Part shown: piece by piece, positions 1 to 8,455 of the stretch
Position numbering within the stretch: the first letter of the stretch is position 1
How the letters are laid out: each line of letters starts with the position of its first letter
From: JANRIG01 sp033765235
GTDB taxonomy: Bacteria > Bacteroidota > Bacteroidia > Cytophagales > UBA9547
Assembly (NCBI GenBank): GCA_033765235.1
Contig: JANRIG010000020.1
Span: forward strand, 62,001-126,000
Length of the DNA: 64,000 nucleotides
Reading direction: 5' to 3'
Notes under the pieces: model-generated
Databases searched by the model: none
Told to the model about the DNA's origin: nothing
The model's input: only the letters and a program-made list of their open reading frames with translations
Made by a program: the position numbers and the translations under genes

Positions 1-897
1 AAACAAGAACCTACTGAAGGTACAAGTTTGGCTTATACCATCGACAACCCCACTGCCCCAGGCAAACATACCGTTCAATATTTTGAAATAACAGGCTCAC
101 GCGCCATATACAAAGACGGCTGGAAAGCCTCAGTATATCACAAGCAAGGTGCGCCTTTTGAAACAGACGTGTGGGAACTGTATGACTTAAACACTGACTT
201 TAATGAGCGAGTGAACTTGGCATCTAAAAACCCTGCAAAATTGAAAGAGCTTCAAGATCAGTTTGATACAGAAGCCAAAAAGTATAACGTATATCCGCTC
301 AAAGATTGGAGTGCCTCGTCTTTTGGTACCAACAAAAACAGTGCCTATGTGGGCAGAAAACAAGTAGTATTATACCCAGGATTATCTCAAACATTTGGTT
401 TGGCAGGTCCTACTTTTTGGAATGCAAGTTTTACAATTATCAGCGATGTAGAAATTTCAAATACCAACAACGAAGGGGTATTGTTTGCCTTGGGAGGTAG
501 ATTTGGGGGCTTGAGTTTGTTTATCAAAGACCATAAATTTCAATTGGCGCATAATTTGGGAACCAAAATATTCCATGTAGAATCCTCCAAAACCATACCT
601 GCGGGTAAAGTACAATTGAAGTATGAATTTAATTTTACTGCCACACCTAAGCCACGCGGCTCATCAGTTTTTGCCCTTGACCCTAAAGAAGCCTTAGAGC
701 CTGCAGGAAATGAAATTTTGTATATAAATGGTGAGAAGGTAGCAGAATCGCCCATTATACGTGCTCATGGTTATATATTTGGCTATGATGAAGGATTGGA
801 TATAGGTCAAGACAATGCCAGCCCTGTTTCAGATAAATACAAAACGCCTTTTGCATTTACAGGAAGTTTAAAAAAAGTAACAATTGATTTTAAATAA
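1..897 (+). CDS. Sulfatase (arylsulfatase family), C-terminal part only
   Basis: The reading frame is open from base 1, so the N-terminal catalytic part, with the formylglycine motif, lies outside the window. The first 80-100 visible residues resemble the end of an arylsulfatase: GSRAIYKDGWKA, followed by WELYDLNTDFNERVNLA, the usual 'make the culprit whole' segment of Bacteroidota sulfatases. The remaining ~190 residues form a beta-rich region (FWNASFTIISDVEI, GGRFGGLSLFIKD) seen at the C-terminus of long arylsulfatases. The enzyme would hydrolyse sulfate esters, probably in the periplasm or at the surface, but substrate and signal peptide cannot be judged from this fragment. A strong hairpin follows the stop codon directly. 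Confidence 0.8.
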   Translation, partial: KQEPTEGTSLAYTIDNPTAPGKHTVQYFEITGSRAIYKDGWKASVYHKQGAPFETDVWELYDLNTDFNERVNLASKNPAKLKELQDQFDTEAKKYNVYPLKDWSASSFGTNKNSAYVGRKQVVLYPGLSQTFGLAGPTFWNASFTIISDVEISNTNNEGVLFALGGRFGGLSLFIKDHKFQLAHNLGTKIFHVESSKTIPAGKVQLKYEFNFTATPKPRGSSVFALDPKEALEPAGNEILYINGEKVAESPIIRAHGYIFGYDEGLDIGQDNASPVSDKYKTPFAFTGSLKKVTIDFK

Positions 898-904
898 ATA
901 CCAA

Positions 905-946
905 TTCCATACCTACTAAGTTTTTTAAAACTTGGCAGGTATGGAA
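905..946. terminator. Long hairpin after the sulfatase gene
   Basis: Arms 905-914 (TTCCATACCT) and 937-946 (AGGTATGGAA) pair over 10 bp. After a 3x3 internal loop, AAGTTTT (918-924) pairs with AAAACTT (927-933) around a 2-base loop. It begins 7 bp after the sulfatase stop and ends 5 bp before tRNA-Cys. It probably ends sulfatase transcription. There is no long T-run on the 3' side, so termination is inferred from position and stem strength. Confidence 0.6.
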
Positions 947-951
947 CTAAA

Positions 952-1023
952 GTCCCCTTGACCGAGTGGTTAGGTAACTGTCTGCAAAACAGTGTACATC
1001 GGTTCGAATCCGATAGGAGGACT
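952..1023 (+). tRNA. tRNA-Cys (GCA) with a bulged acceptor stem
   Basis: The cloverleaf can be folded by hand. The anticodon arm is ACTGT / CTGCAAA / ACAGT (977-993) with anticodon GCA at 984-986. The T arm is ATCGG-TTCGAAT-CCGAT (998-1014). The D arm ACCG/AGGT has GG in its loop. The acceptor 5' strand GTCCCCT (952-958) pairs perfectly with 1015-1022 only if A1018 is bulged out, and then the discriminator is T1023, the U73 expected of bacterial tRNA-Cys. Without the bulge the stem has two mismatches (G-A and C-A) and C73. CCA is not encoded. It is probably the functional tRNA-Cys, but the extra base is unusual. Confidence 0.88.
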
Positions 1024-1044
1024 CTAACATTTTACTTAAACTTT

Positions 1045-1452
1045 ATGATTATGACAAAGATTAACACTAAATTTAGTTTTCCTGATTATTTGATAAACCT
1101 CATGGTAGGTTTGGTATTTCTTTCAGAAGGAATACAAAAGTGGATACTCCCCAACGAAAGAGGAGTAGGACGATTTGCTAAGATAGGAATTCCCTATCCT
1201 GAGTTTACCGGTTATTTTGTAGGAGTTACAGAAATAGTATGTGGTTTACTTGTACTGGCCACATTTAAAATCAGGTATTCAATTATTCCTCTACTCATCA
1301 TTATTGTGGTAGCCATCATTAGCTCCAAAATCATACCCTTTCCCGAAAAAGGATTGTGGGAAACCCTACATGCTTCAAGAAATGATTTTTGTATGCTCTT
1401 AGGGCTTATATACTTGGCATATAATGCCTTTTCAGTAAAAAAAATTGCTTAA
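1045..1452 (+). CDS. DoxX-like small membrane protein
   Basis: A protein of about 135 residues with four predicted membrane segments: around LINLMVGLVFLSEGIQKW, YFVGVTEIVCGLLVLA, YSIIPLLIIIVVAIIS and FCMLLGLIYLAYNAF. The order, including a GIQKW-type turn after helix 1 and ARNDFC-like polar residues before helix 4, fits the DoxX/DoxD family of small quinone- or redox-associated membrane proteins; biochemical function is not established for most members. I start it at ATG 1045 (ATG 1051 is an equal alternative). A longer frame runs back into tRNA-Cys and cannot be real. It starts 21 bp after the tRNA and could be co-transcribed with it. Confidence 0.7.
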   Translation: MIMTKINTKFSFPDYLINLMVGLVFLSEGIQKWILPNERGVGRFAKIGIPYPEFTGYFVGVTEIVCGLLVLATFKIRYSIIPLLIIIVVAIISSKIIPFPEKGLWETLHASRNDFCMLLGLIYLAYNAFSVKKIA

Positions 1453-1586
1453 TCAAATATAAATTCTGCACCAAAGTACTTAATGATTACATTCTTATAT
1501 TAGGTAAGCTCCTTGCTATTGATTGATTATTAAAATATATGGCTACTAAACGTCTTAATACCATACAATCATATCATAAATGAATT

Positions 1587-1594
1587 TATATTTG
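1587..1594 (+). promoter_or_regulatory. Candidate -7 box (TATATTTG)
   Basis: An exact match to the Bacteroidota -7 consensus TAnnTTTG, 34 bp upstream of ATG 1629. No clear -33 TTTG lies at the expected distance, so support is the -7 box and its position in the 176-bp gap between the DoxX-like gene and the barrel gene. Confidence 0.45.
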
Positions 1595-1628
1595 TCGAAA
1601 ATTTAAGTTGTTGAGCATCATTACAATA

Positions 1629-4073
1629 ATGAAAATCATATCAATATTTCTAATCTGTTTTGCTTCATCCCAAGTTTTTTCTCAAAGCCAAATAAAAGGA
1701 AAAATCACTGATACATTAAGCTCCAAACCACTGGAATATGCCATAGTGAGTATTTTTAATACAAGTGATGATAAACTTGTTAACGGTAAACTCACTGACT
1801 CAACAGGTACTTTTGTGTTTGACAAAATAGATGAGGGCAATTATTATTTGAAAATAGATCTGATTGGCTACCGAACTTCATACGTTAGGGGCATATTGAT
1901 TGATAAATCAAAAATGGTAAATCTGGGAAACATTAATATGAATGTATCATCTGCCATGCTCAATGAGGTAGAAGTTAATGCTGTGAAAGACCCAAATCAG
2001 GTGAAAATAGATAAGCAAACCTACAAGGCCGACCAATTTGAGTCTGCCAAAGGAGGCACAGCTATAGATGTATTGAAAAATCTGCCTTCTTTTACTATAA
2101 ATGCGGAGGGCGATATACGACTGCGAGGCTCCGGTGGTATTTTGGTTTTAATCAATGGCAAACCTGTAAATGCTGATATCCAAACGGTTCTAAATCAAAT
2201 ACCTGCCAACTCTATCGAAAACATAGAACTCATCACGGCTCCTACCGCCAAATATGATGCTGATGGAAAATCAGGTATTATCAATATTACTACAAAAAAA
2301 GGCACTACAGATGGGCTCACATTTATGGTAAATGGTCAATATGGTTTGCCAAGCGTAGACATGTACAACAACAAAGAACAACCCAAAAGATACGGTACTG
2401 ATATCACCCTCAACTATATCAAAAACAAATGGGACTTTACTTTTGGTGCAGGCTATTTGCAAAATGACATACAAGGGCTCAGAGACGGAGATGTAAATAC
2501 TACTTTCAACAGCCGCTATACCACTTTTCCATCTATAGGCGAGCGAAGTTTTGACCGCAAAACCTACTCTGTAAGAGCCTCTATTACATATAATGTGAAC
2601 AAAAACAATAGCTTTAACTTTGCGGTATATCATGGGCAAAGGCAGCAGTTTCGCTTGGCCGATATTGATTACACCACTACCCGTTACATAAACGGATTGC
2701 CTGTAAGCAATTATCAATATTTCAATAACAATCTTGTCAAAAAGCAAGGCGAATTTTCGCTTGTAAATCTAGATTATACCTACACTTTTGCCAACAAATC
2801 TACCCTTAATCTTTCTGGATTGTATGAATATGCTTTTCTTGATGGATTTACTAAGAACAAAGATTTTGCTTTGGGAACCAATACTAACCCTATCAATGAT
2901 ATTCTAAATACAGGTACAAGCCCAATACATGGGCTGAGAGCCAAAACAGATTACACTATTAATATTGGCAAAGGCAAATTGGAAAGTGGCTACCAAATTC
3001 GTTACCAAACCCAAACAGGAAGCTATGTATATAAAGATGTAATATTGAATTATACGACTGTAAACCAAACTGTTGATGCATATAGTGCAGACATACGCAT
3101 CGAAAATCTCATCCATGGACTTTATTCTCAATATTCGGGCAAATTAAAAAAATTGGAATACACAATTGGTATGCGCTACGAACATGCACAGAGGCTCTTT
3201 ACTTCAAGCAAAGGAGATAATTTTCCACTCACCTTAAACAATCTGTTTCCATCTGCCAACTTACTCTATGGCCTTAAAGAAAACGTAAAACTCAAAGGTG
3301 GTTTCAGCCGCAGGGTACAACGGTCTACCAACAATGAACTCAATCCTTATCCTGAGCGCGAACATGCCGAAACACTTGAACGTGGCGACCCTGATATCAA
3401 ACCAGAATTTGTCAATCTTTCGGAATTGGGCCTCATATACGAATATAAAAAAGGCTCCGTGTTTTTTACTTTTTACAATCAATATATTGAAAACGTAGTA
3501 AACCGTGTGAACAATGTGTACAACGACACCATATTGAACAGAATATATACCAATGCCGGCAATGCTGCTATATGGGGCATAGAAGCAGGGTTTAACTATA
3601 ATCCCATTAAATGGTGGAAAATATACATAGGAGGCAATATATACAATTATAATATCAGAGGCAGTTTGTTTGACAATGCAGTAACTGTAAAAAATAGTGG
3701 GTTGGCTTATTCCTTCAATACCAACCAAAATTTTCAACTCTTAAACACATTGAGTTTACAATTAAATATGAATTACCTGTCATTGAGACCTACAGCCATA
3801 GGTGAAGATTCTCGGTTTTTAAGTCCAAATATTTCTGTGAAAAAAACATTTTTAGGCGGTAAATTATCTGCTATGCTTCAATGGCAAAATATTGGATTAG
3901 GTATATTGCCCAGCAATGAACAGCGCATTACCACACGAGGTGCCAATTTTTATACTACCACCAATTATATCCAAGAAAAAGACGTGTTATGGATACATTT
4001 GAGCTACAACTTCAAGCAGTCCAATAAGAAAGTGAAATTGCCCGGCAGTGAATTTGGAGAAAAGGAATTTTGA
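1629..4073 (+). CDS. Outer-membrane beta-barrel protein with plug domain (TonB-receptor-like)
   Basis: 814 residues from ATG 1629. The reading frame also has an upstream TTG (1608), but ATG 1629 begins a clean signal peptide (MKIISIFLICFASSQVFSQ). Residues ~22-105 are a CarboxypepD_reg-like beta-sandwich (KGKITDTLSSKPLEYAIVSI). Residues ~125-215 are a plug-like domain (AIDVLKNLPSFTINAEGDI, then IENIELITAPTAKYDADGKS). The remaining ~600 residues are aromatic-rich alternating strands of the 'outer membrane beta-barrel family' type (OMP_b-brl_3). It lacks a SusC-type length and no susD gene is adjacent. It probably imports or binds an unknown ligand. The DUF2490 gene follows 30 bp downstream and may be in the same transcript. 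Confidence 0.85.
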   Translation: MKIISIFLICFASSQVFSQSQIKGKITDTLSSKPLEYAIVSIFNTSDDKLVNGKLTDSTGTFVFDKIDEGNYYLKIDLIGYRTSYVRGILIDKSKMVNLGNINMNVSSAMLNEVEVNAVKDPNQVKIDKQTYKADQFESAKGGTAIDVLKNLPSFTINAEGDIRLRGSGGILVLINGKPVNADIQTVLNQIPANSIENIELITAPTAKYDADGKSGIINITTKKGTTDGLTFMVNGQYGLPSVDMYNNKEQPKRYGTDITLNYIKNKWDFTFGAGYLQNDIQGLRDGDVNTTFNSRYTTFPSIGERSFDRKTYSVRASITYNVNKNNSFNFAVYHGQRQQFRLADIDYTTTRYINGLPVSNYQYFNNNLVKKQGEFSLVNLDYTYTFANKSTLNLSGLYEYAFLDGFTKNKDFALGTNTNPINDILNTGTSPIHGLRAKTDYTINIGKGKLESGYQIRYQTQTGSYVYKDVILNYTTVNQTVDAYSADIRIENLIHGLYSQYSGKLKKLEYTIGMRYEHAQRLFTSSKGDNFPLTLNNLFPSANLLYGLKENVKLKGGFSRRVQRSTNNELNPYPEREHAETLERGDPDIKPEFVNLSELGLIYEYKKGSVFFTFYNQYIENVVNRVNNVYNDTILNRIYTNAGNAAIWGIEAGFNYNPIKWWKIYIGGNIYNYNIRGSLFDNAVTVKNSGLAYSFNTNQNFQLLNTLSLQLNMNYLSLRPTAIGEDSRFLSPNISVKKTFLGGKLSAMLQWQNIGLGILPSNEQRITTRGANFYTTTNYIQEKDVLWIHLSYNFKQSNKKVKLPGSEFGEKEF

Positions 4074-4103
4074 TTACAATATTTTAACAAGAATAGAAAA
4101 CCT

Positions 4104-4886
4104 ATGAAAAAAGCAAGTTTTAATCTTAATATATTAGACGTATATATATTCATATTTTCCATTTCAATTATTCTTTTTTGTTCTGTAAATAATGCAATTG
4201 CCCAAAAAAATGTCACAAACCGCACCCAAAGTTGGGTTGGATACTTTAATCAAACCAGAATTTCTAACAAATTTGGCTTTTGGCTCGATGTTCATTTCAG
4301 AAACTTAGATATTGCTCATCCACACCAAACCTTGGTAAGGCCTGCATTTATTTTTTATATCAACGATAATTTCAGACTCAATGCAGGATATGCCTATGTC
4401 TATAACTTTGCACCTGAAGGCCGAAATTCTTCATTTCAAGAACATCGCCCGTGGCAGCAACTTTGGTGGCGCACCAAATACCCGGGTTTTGTAACCACCC
4501 AGTGGCTCCGTGCCGAGCAGCGTTTTGTAGAAAATGTGGTAAATGACCAACTCACAGGCGATTTTACATTTAATCACAGATTTAGGTATAATTTGTTTTT
4601 ACAAGTACCTTTAATAGGTAAGGATATGAAAGCAAAAACACCTTATTTTGCCCTACAAAATGAAATATTCATCAATGCCGGCAAAAATATTGTTTACAAT
4701 GTATTTGACCAAAATAGGTTTTTTGTAGGGTTTGGATATTACTTCACCGACCACTTGCATATACAGCTGGGCTATATGAATATCTTTCAGCAAAGACCCT
4801 CAGGAAATGAATTTTACAACAATGATTGTATCAGGTTATTTGCATTTCATACACTTGATTTTCGCAAAAAAGAAGAAACACATTAA
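4104..4886 (+). CDS. DUF2490 family outer-membrane protein
   Basis: 260 residues with a signal sequence ending near NNAIAQ (about residue 34). The body alternates short aromatic strands (QSWVGYFNQTRISNKFGFWL, LNAGYAYVYNF, FFVGFGYYFTDHLHIQLGYM, LFAFHTLDF), the pattern of DUF2490, a predicted small outer-membrane barrel of Bacteroidota with no established function. Typical features seen are the HRPWQQLWWR stretch and the final LDFRKKE strand. It lies 30 bp after the TonB-receptor-like gene on the same strand, suggesting a two-gene transcript closed by the hairpin at 4898-4932. Confidence 0.8.
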   Translation: MKKASFNLNILDVYIFIFSISIILFCSVNNAIAQKNVTNRTQSWVGYFNQTRISNKFGFWLDVHFRNLDIAHPHQTLVRPAFIFYINDNFRLNAGYAYVYNFAPEGRNSSFQEHRPWQQLWWRTKYPGFVTTQWLRAEQRFVENVVNDQLTGDFTFNHRFRYNLFLQVPLIGKDMKAKTPYFALQNEIFINAGKNIVYNVFDQNRFFVGFGYYFTDHLHIQLGYMNIFQQRPSGNEFYNNDCIRLFAFHTLDFRKKEETH

Positions 4887-4897
4887 GGAATCTAACA

Positions 4898-4932
4898 AAA
4901 AACCTATACTATTATTGGTACTATGGGTTTTT
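4898..4932 (+). terminator. Probable intrinsic terminator after the DUF2490 gene
   Basis: An 11-bp stem (4898-4908 with 4922-4932; A5 CC TATA paired to TATGGG T5, one G-U) with a 13-base loop. Its 3' arm ends in a T-run. It begins 11 bp after the stop codon. Confidence 0.55.
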
Positions 4933-5088
4933 ATAAATTTTTGAATGGAAAAGAAAAAGAGAAAACAGAGAAAAATATGATGAAAAATATAAAAGTACCC
5001 TAAAGATTAATACTTCTGATTGTTACTTCTCTATAGATAATCAAAAAACTATTTATAATAGCTTTAACCCAAAATACAACTTATTCCA

Positions 5089-5096
5089 TAATATTG
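5089..5096 (+). promoter_or_regulatory. Candidate -7 box for proS (TAATATTG)
   Basis: One mismatch to TAnnTTTG, 22 bp before the proS ATG. The same octamer occurs at 17458 in front of the ATP synthase operon. No convincing -33 element is visible. Confidence 0.3.
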
Positions 5097-5118
5097 CACC
5101 TCAAAAATATACATTCAA

Positions 5119-6591
5119 ATGGCAAAACTTCCAAAACGAAGTGAAGACTACCCCATGTGGTACAACGAACTTGTAAAATCAGCAGACCTGGCCGAAAACT
5201 CAGCCGTGAGAGGCTGTATGGTCATAAAACCATACGGATACTCCATCTGGGAAAAAATGCAGGCTGCACTCGACCAAATGTTCAAAGATACCGGGCATAC
5301 CAATGCCTATTTTCCACTCTTTATTCCCAAGTCATACCTCAGCAAGGAAGCAAGCCATGTGGAGGGTTTTGCCAAAGAGTGTGCCGTAGTCACCCACTAT
5401 CGCCTCAAAAATGCCCCCGACGGCAGTGGGGTCATTGTAGACCCTGATGCTAAGCTCGAAGAAGAACTCATCGTAAGACCCACCTCCGAAACAGTGATTT
5501 GGAGCACCTACAAAAACTGGATACAATCATACCGCGACCTTCCCTTGCTCATAAACCAATGGGCCAATGTGGTACGCTGGGAAATGCGCACCCGCCTTTT
5601 TTTACGCACAGCAGAGTTTCTATGGCAGGAAGGCCATACTGCACATGCCACTGCACAAGAAGCCATAGAAGAAACACTCAAAATGCTTGATGTATATACC
5701 CACTTTGCCGAAAAATATATGGCAATGCCGGTGATAAGAGGTGTGAAAACCCCCAATGAACGGTTTGCAGGGGCGGTAGACACCTACTGTATAGAAGCCC
5801 TTATGCAAGATGGAAAAGCTCTACAAGCAGGTACATCTCACTTTTTAGGGCAAAATTTTGCCAAAGCATTTGATGTAAAATTCCTCAACAAAGACAACAA
5901 ACAAGATTTTGTATGGGGCACATCTTGGGGTGTGAGCACACGCCTGATGGGTGCACTCATCATGGCACACTCCGATGACGATGGACTGATTTTACCTCCA
6001 AAACTTGCACCAATTCAGGTAGTTATAATCCCTATATATAAAACTGACGAACAAAAATCTAATATCGAAGCCGTAGCAGATACACTATGCAATAGTTTAA
6101 AAAATCAAGGAATTAGTGTAAAATATGACCAAAGAGATACCCACACACCTGGCTACAAATTTGCTGATTATGAGCTCAAAGGCATACCTCTGCGAATAGC
6201 CATAGGGCCAAGGGATATAGAAAATAGTACCATAGAGCTTGCACGCCGCGATACAAAAGAAAAAATGGTGGTGAGTATAGACAATGCTGTACAAATTATA
6301 TCCAACTTATTAATTGATATTCAGCAAAATATATACAATAAAGCACTTGCCTACCAAAAAGCCAATACCACCATCACCAATACTTGGGATGAATTTAAAG
6401 AGGTAATACTCAATAAAGGAGGCTTTGCACTCGCTCATTGGGACGGCACCACAGATACCGAAGAAAAAATAAAACAAGAAACCAAAGCCACCATTCGTTG
6501 CATACCCTTAGCAAATGTTATCGAATCGGGCAAATGTATATACTCAGGAAACCCATCTACACAAAGAGTATTATTTGCAATAAATTATTGA
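5119..6591 (+). CDS. proS: Prolyl-tRNA synthetase, archaeal/eukaryal type
   Basis: Charges tRNA-Pro with proline in the cytoplasm. 490 residues, the length of the compact ProRS type lacking the editing insertion. Class II motifs are seen: motif 2 region around NVVRWEMRTRLFLRTAEFLW (residues ~148-167) followed by EGHTAHAT, and motif 3 around GTSWGVSTRLMGALIMAHSD (residues ~274-293). Before them comes the TSETVIWSTYKNW segment. The anticodon-binding domain (residues ~300-400) starts with KLAPIQVVIIPIYK. The C-terminal domain retains the family ending (VLFAINY, with the conserved final Tyr). It stands alone on the plus strand. Confidence 0.96.
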   Translation: MAKLPKRSEDYPMWYNELVKSADLAENSAVRGCMVIKPYGYSIWEKMQAALDQMFKDTGHTNAYFPLFIPKSYLSKEASHVEGFAKECAVVTHYRLKNAPDGSGVIVDPDAKLEEELIVRPTSETVIWSTYKNWIQSYRDLPLLINQWANVVRWEMRTRLFLRTAEFLWQEGHTAHATAQEAIEETLKMLDVYTHFAEKYMAMPVIRGVKTPNERFAGAVDTYCIEALMQDGKALQAGTSHFLGQNFAKAFDVKFLNKDNKQDFVWGTSWGVSTRLMGALIMAHSDDDGLILPPKLAPIQVVIIPIYKTDEQKSNIEAVADTLCNSLKNQGISVKYDQRDTHTPGYKFADYELKGIPLRIAIGPRDIENSTIELARRDTKEKMVVSIDNAVQIISNLLIDIQQNIYNKALAYQKANTTITNTWDEFKEVILNKGGFALAHWDGTTDTEEKIKQETKATIRCIPLANVIESGKCIYSGNPSTQRVLFAINY

Positions 6592-6612
6592 ATATGACAA
6601 ATTGAGATTAAT

Positions 6613-6644
6613 ATTGATTAACTTTACACAAAAATGTAATCAAT
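6613..6644 (+). promoter_or_regulatory. Inverted repeat in front of the DeoR-type gene (possible operator)
   Basis: ATTGATTA (6613-6620) is repeated in inverted orientation as TAATCAAT (6637-6644) across a 16-bp spacer. The right arm ends 4 bp before the ATG at 6649. A near-consensus -7 box TAACTTTA (6619-6626) and an upstream TTG (6602-6604) lie over and beside the left arm, so a protein bound here would block transcription. Autorepression by the DeoR-type protein is an inference from position. Confidence 0.5.
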
Positions 6645-6648
6645 AGTT

Positions 6649-7413
6649 ATGACACAAGTACATCGTCATAGGTTAATATTGGAGCGCATTCATTCTCACG
6701 GAGCTATCAGTGTAGATGAAGCCTGCGAAATGTACAACACCTCACCTGCCACCATACGAAGAGATTTTAACCAAATAGTATCCGATGGAAAAGCCGACAA
6801 AACGTGGGGAGGCATTATAAAAAAATCAGATGAATTGTACACCATCAATGGAATGCTGCCTGTATCATACCGCAAAGAACAAAATATTACTGAAAAAATA
6901 CTTATAGCACAAAAAGCAGCCTCACTCATTCAAGATGGCGATGTAGTCATGATAGATGGTGGCACTACTACCTACTATATGGCACCCTATATTGCCGCAA
7001 AAAAAATACGTATCATTACAAATTCTATCATTATAGCCATGCAAATTGATATTGAGCGTAAACAAAGCAATGGTGCAGAAGTATTTCTTACAGGCGGCAT
7101 GCTGTATCCTGAGTCTGGGCTACTCATAGGGCCTCAAACCAATATTAGTATCAAAAATTATTATGCTAAATATACGTTTTTATCTGCCGGAGCCATAGAT
7201 GCAGATGGCCCTTCAAACTCTAACCAAATGGTAGTAGAAACCGAAAAAGCCATGATACAAAACTGCAAAAATGTAGTACTACTGGCAGACCATAGCAAAT
7301 TTGGTCAAAAACACATGTGTAGCGTATGCGAATGGAGCGATATTACTTTTCTAATATCAAACACATATGACGGTACAGAAAAAATTGTACCATCATATGT
7401 AAATAAAATCTGA
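6649..7413 (+). CDS. DeoR/GlpR-family transcriptional regulator
   Basis: 254 residues. The N-terminal winged helix-turn-helix (residues ~5-57) carries the DeoR signature: RLILERIHSHGAISVDEAC, then TSPATIRRDFNQI, with a GGII wing. The C-terminal sensor domain (~80-235) is an isomerase-like fold with the usual phosphate-sugar pocket motif DGGTTTYYMAPYI and the ADHSKFG segment near the end. DeoR-family proteins usually repress sugar or nucleoside catabolism genes and are released by a phosphorylated sugar. No such operon is adjacent: proS lies upstream and gldN is convergent downstream. The target is therefore unknown. Confidence 0.9.
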   Translation: MTQVHRHRLILERIHSHGAISVDEACEMYNTSPATIRRDFNQIVSDGKADKTWGGIIKKSDELYTINGMLPVSYRKEQNITEKILIAQKAASLIQDGDVVMIDGGTTTYYMAPYIAAKKIRIITNSIIIAMQIDIERKQSNGAEVFLTGGMLYPESGLLIGPQTNISIKNYYAKYTFLSAGAIDADGPSNSNQMVVETEKAMIQNCKNVVLLADHSKFGQKHMCSVCEWSDITFLISNTYDGTEKIVPSYVNKI

Positions 7414-7461
7414 ATGTGAATGAATAACAAAAATTAGATTAGAAATACAAATCTTTAGGTA

Positions 7462-8445
7462 TTAAAACTCCCAAAGATTGTGTTCATACTCCATGATATC
7501 TACCGAAGCCTTTTCAGAGCCGTATCTGCCGGCTTTAGGATCTCCACCATATGTATCTACTATGAGCTCATCATAAGGATTTGACACTTTGATGATAAAA
7601 GATGAAAATAATCGTAAGTCAAAAGCATCCACAAAGTTTTTGTGTTCGGCATCATTCTCACGGTTAAACCATATCGCTCTACCATCTTTTCTAAATTGCT
7701 CACACAAATCTTTGTATTTTATCACAGCTACAGGTTGGTTAAATCCTCGAGGGTTTATGGCAGCCGGTATATACAGGGTAAAAGCTATGATATCATAATA
7801 CATACGTGAACGTTTTTTGTCAAATATCACGTCTTCTTTTATATCTATCAATGTGAGCAACTTAGGATCTATATCCCTTGATTGTGATAACAATTGCTTT
7901 TTTTCCTCTTCAGACATACCTGTAGTATCAGGCATTATATTGTTAGGGTCTACCAAGTTGGCTTTGAACTGTTCTTCAGTAAGTGATTTACCTTCATCCA
8001 AAGAGTCTGTAGCATAAGCTTTAAGTTTGCCCATTTTCAAATATTCTATAATGAGTACAGGCAACTCCTTGCTAGATGACATGAAGCCTTTATTTTGCTT
8101 TTCTTTCATGTCAAGCCTACGCCATACAGTTTTTCTGAACATTATATCCTTATCTAAAATAGGGTGTATTGAGTATTTATTGTATTTATCAGGAGAAACA
8201 ACTCTTTTGATTTTGGCTTCATATTCAGCCAATTTTCTAGTTCTTTCTTCTTCTGCAGCTGCTTTCTTTTTGTTTTCTTCCTCTAATGCAGCTGCTTTAG
8301 CAGCATCTTGCTCAGCTTTTAATTGCTCCGCAGATTTTACAGGTGTTGCCGGTGCAGCGGGAACAGCCTTTTTTTTGCCTTTTTGCGCGTATCCTGCAGT
8401 GGCAAATATGGCTAATACGATAATAAATAAATACTTTCTGTTCAT
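7462..8445 (-). CDS. gldN: Gliding motility / T9SS ring protein GldN (PorN)
   Basis: 327 residues; signal peptide MNRKYLFIIVLAIFATAGYA. A low-complexity Lys/Ala/Glu-rich linker, probably helical (residues ~22-80), precedes the conserved GldN domain (~85-327), which has FRKTVWRRLDMKEKQNKGF and IDIKEDVIFDKKRSRMYYDI. GldN/PorN forms the periplasmic ring under the outer membrane together with the lipoprotein GldK/PorK. The gene is the last of a seven-gene minus-strand cluster, 10 bp after gldM, and faces the DeoR-type gene. Confidence 0.95.
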   Translation of the reverse strand: MNRKYLFIIVLAIFATAGYAQKGKKKAVPAAPATPVKSAEQLKAEQDAAKAAALEEENKKKAAAEEERTRKLAEYEAKIKRVVSPDKYNKYSIHPILDKDIMFRKTVWRRLDMKEKQNKGFMSSSKELPVLIIEYLKMGKLKAYATDSLDEGKSLTEEQFKANLVDPNNIMPDTTGMSEEEKKQLLSQSRDIDPKLLTLIDIKEDVIFDKKRSRMYYDIIAFTLYIPAAINPRGFNQPVAVIKYKDLCEQFRKDGRAIWFNRENDAEHKNFVDAFDLRLFSSFIIKVSNPYDELIVDTYGGDPKAGRYGSEKASVDIMEYEHNLWEF

Positions 8446-8455
8446 TATTTTATAT

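Noticed and set aside
958..1044. N-terminal extension of the DoxX-like frame
   Set aside because: It overlaps tRNA-Cys and reads through its sequence; the real start is ATG 1045 or 1051.
4923..5118. Short frame MGFYKFLNGKEKEK... of 26 codons and a following frame into proS
   Set aside because: It begins inside the terminator hairpin, is only 26 codons, and the second frame runs into proS. No homology or promoter supports it; at most a decayed remnant.
7414..7461. Convergent terminator between the DeoR-type gene and gldN
   Set aside because: Only a 5-bp AT-rich stem can be drawn; not strong enough to list.
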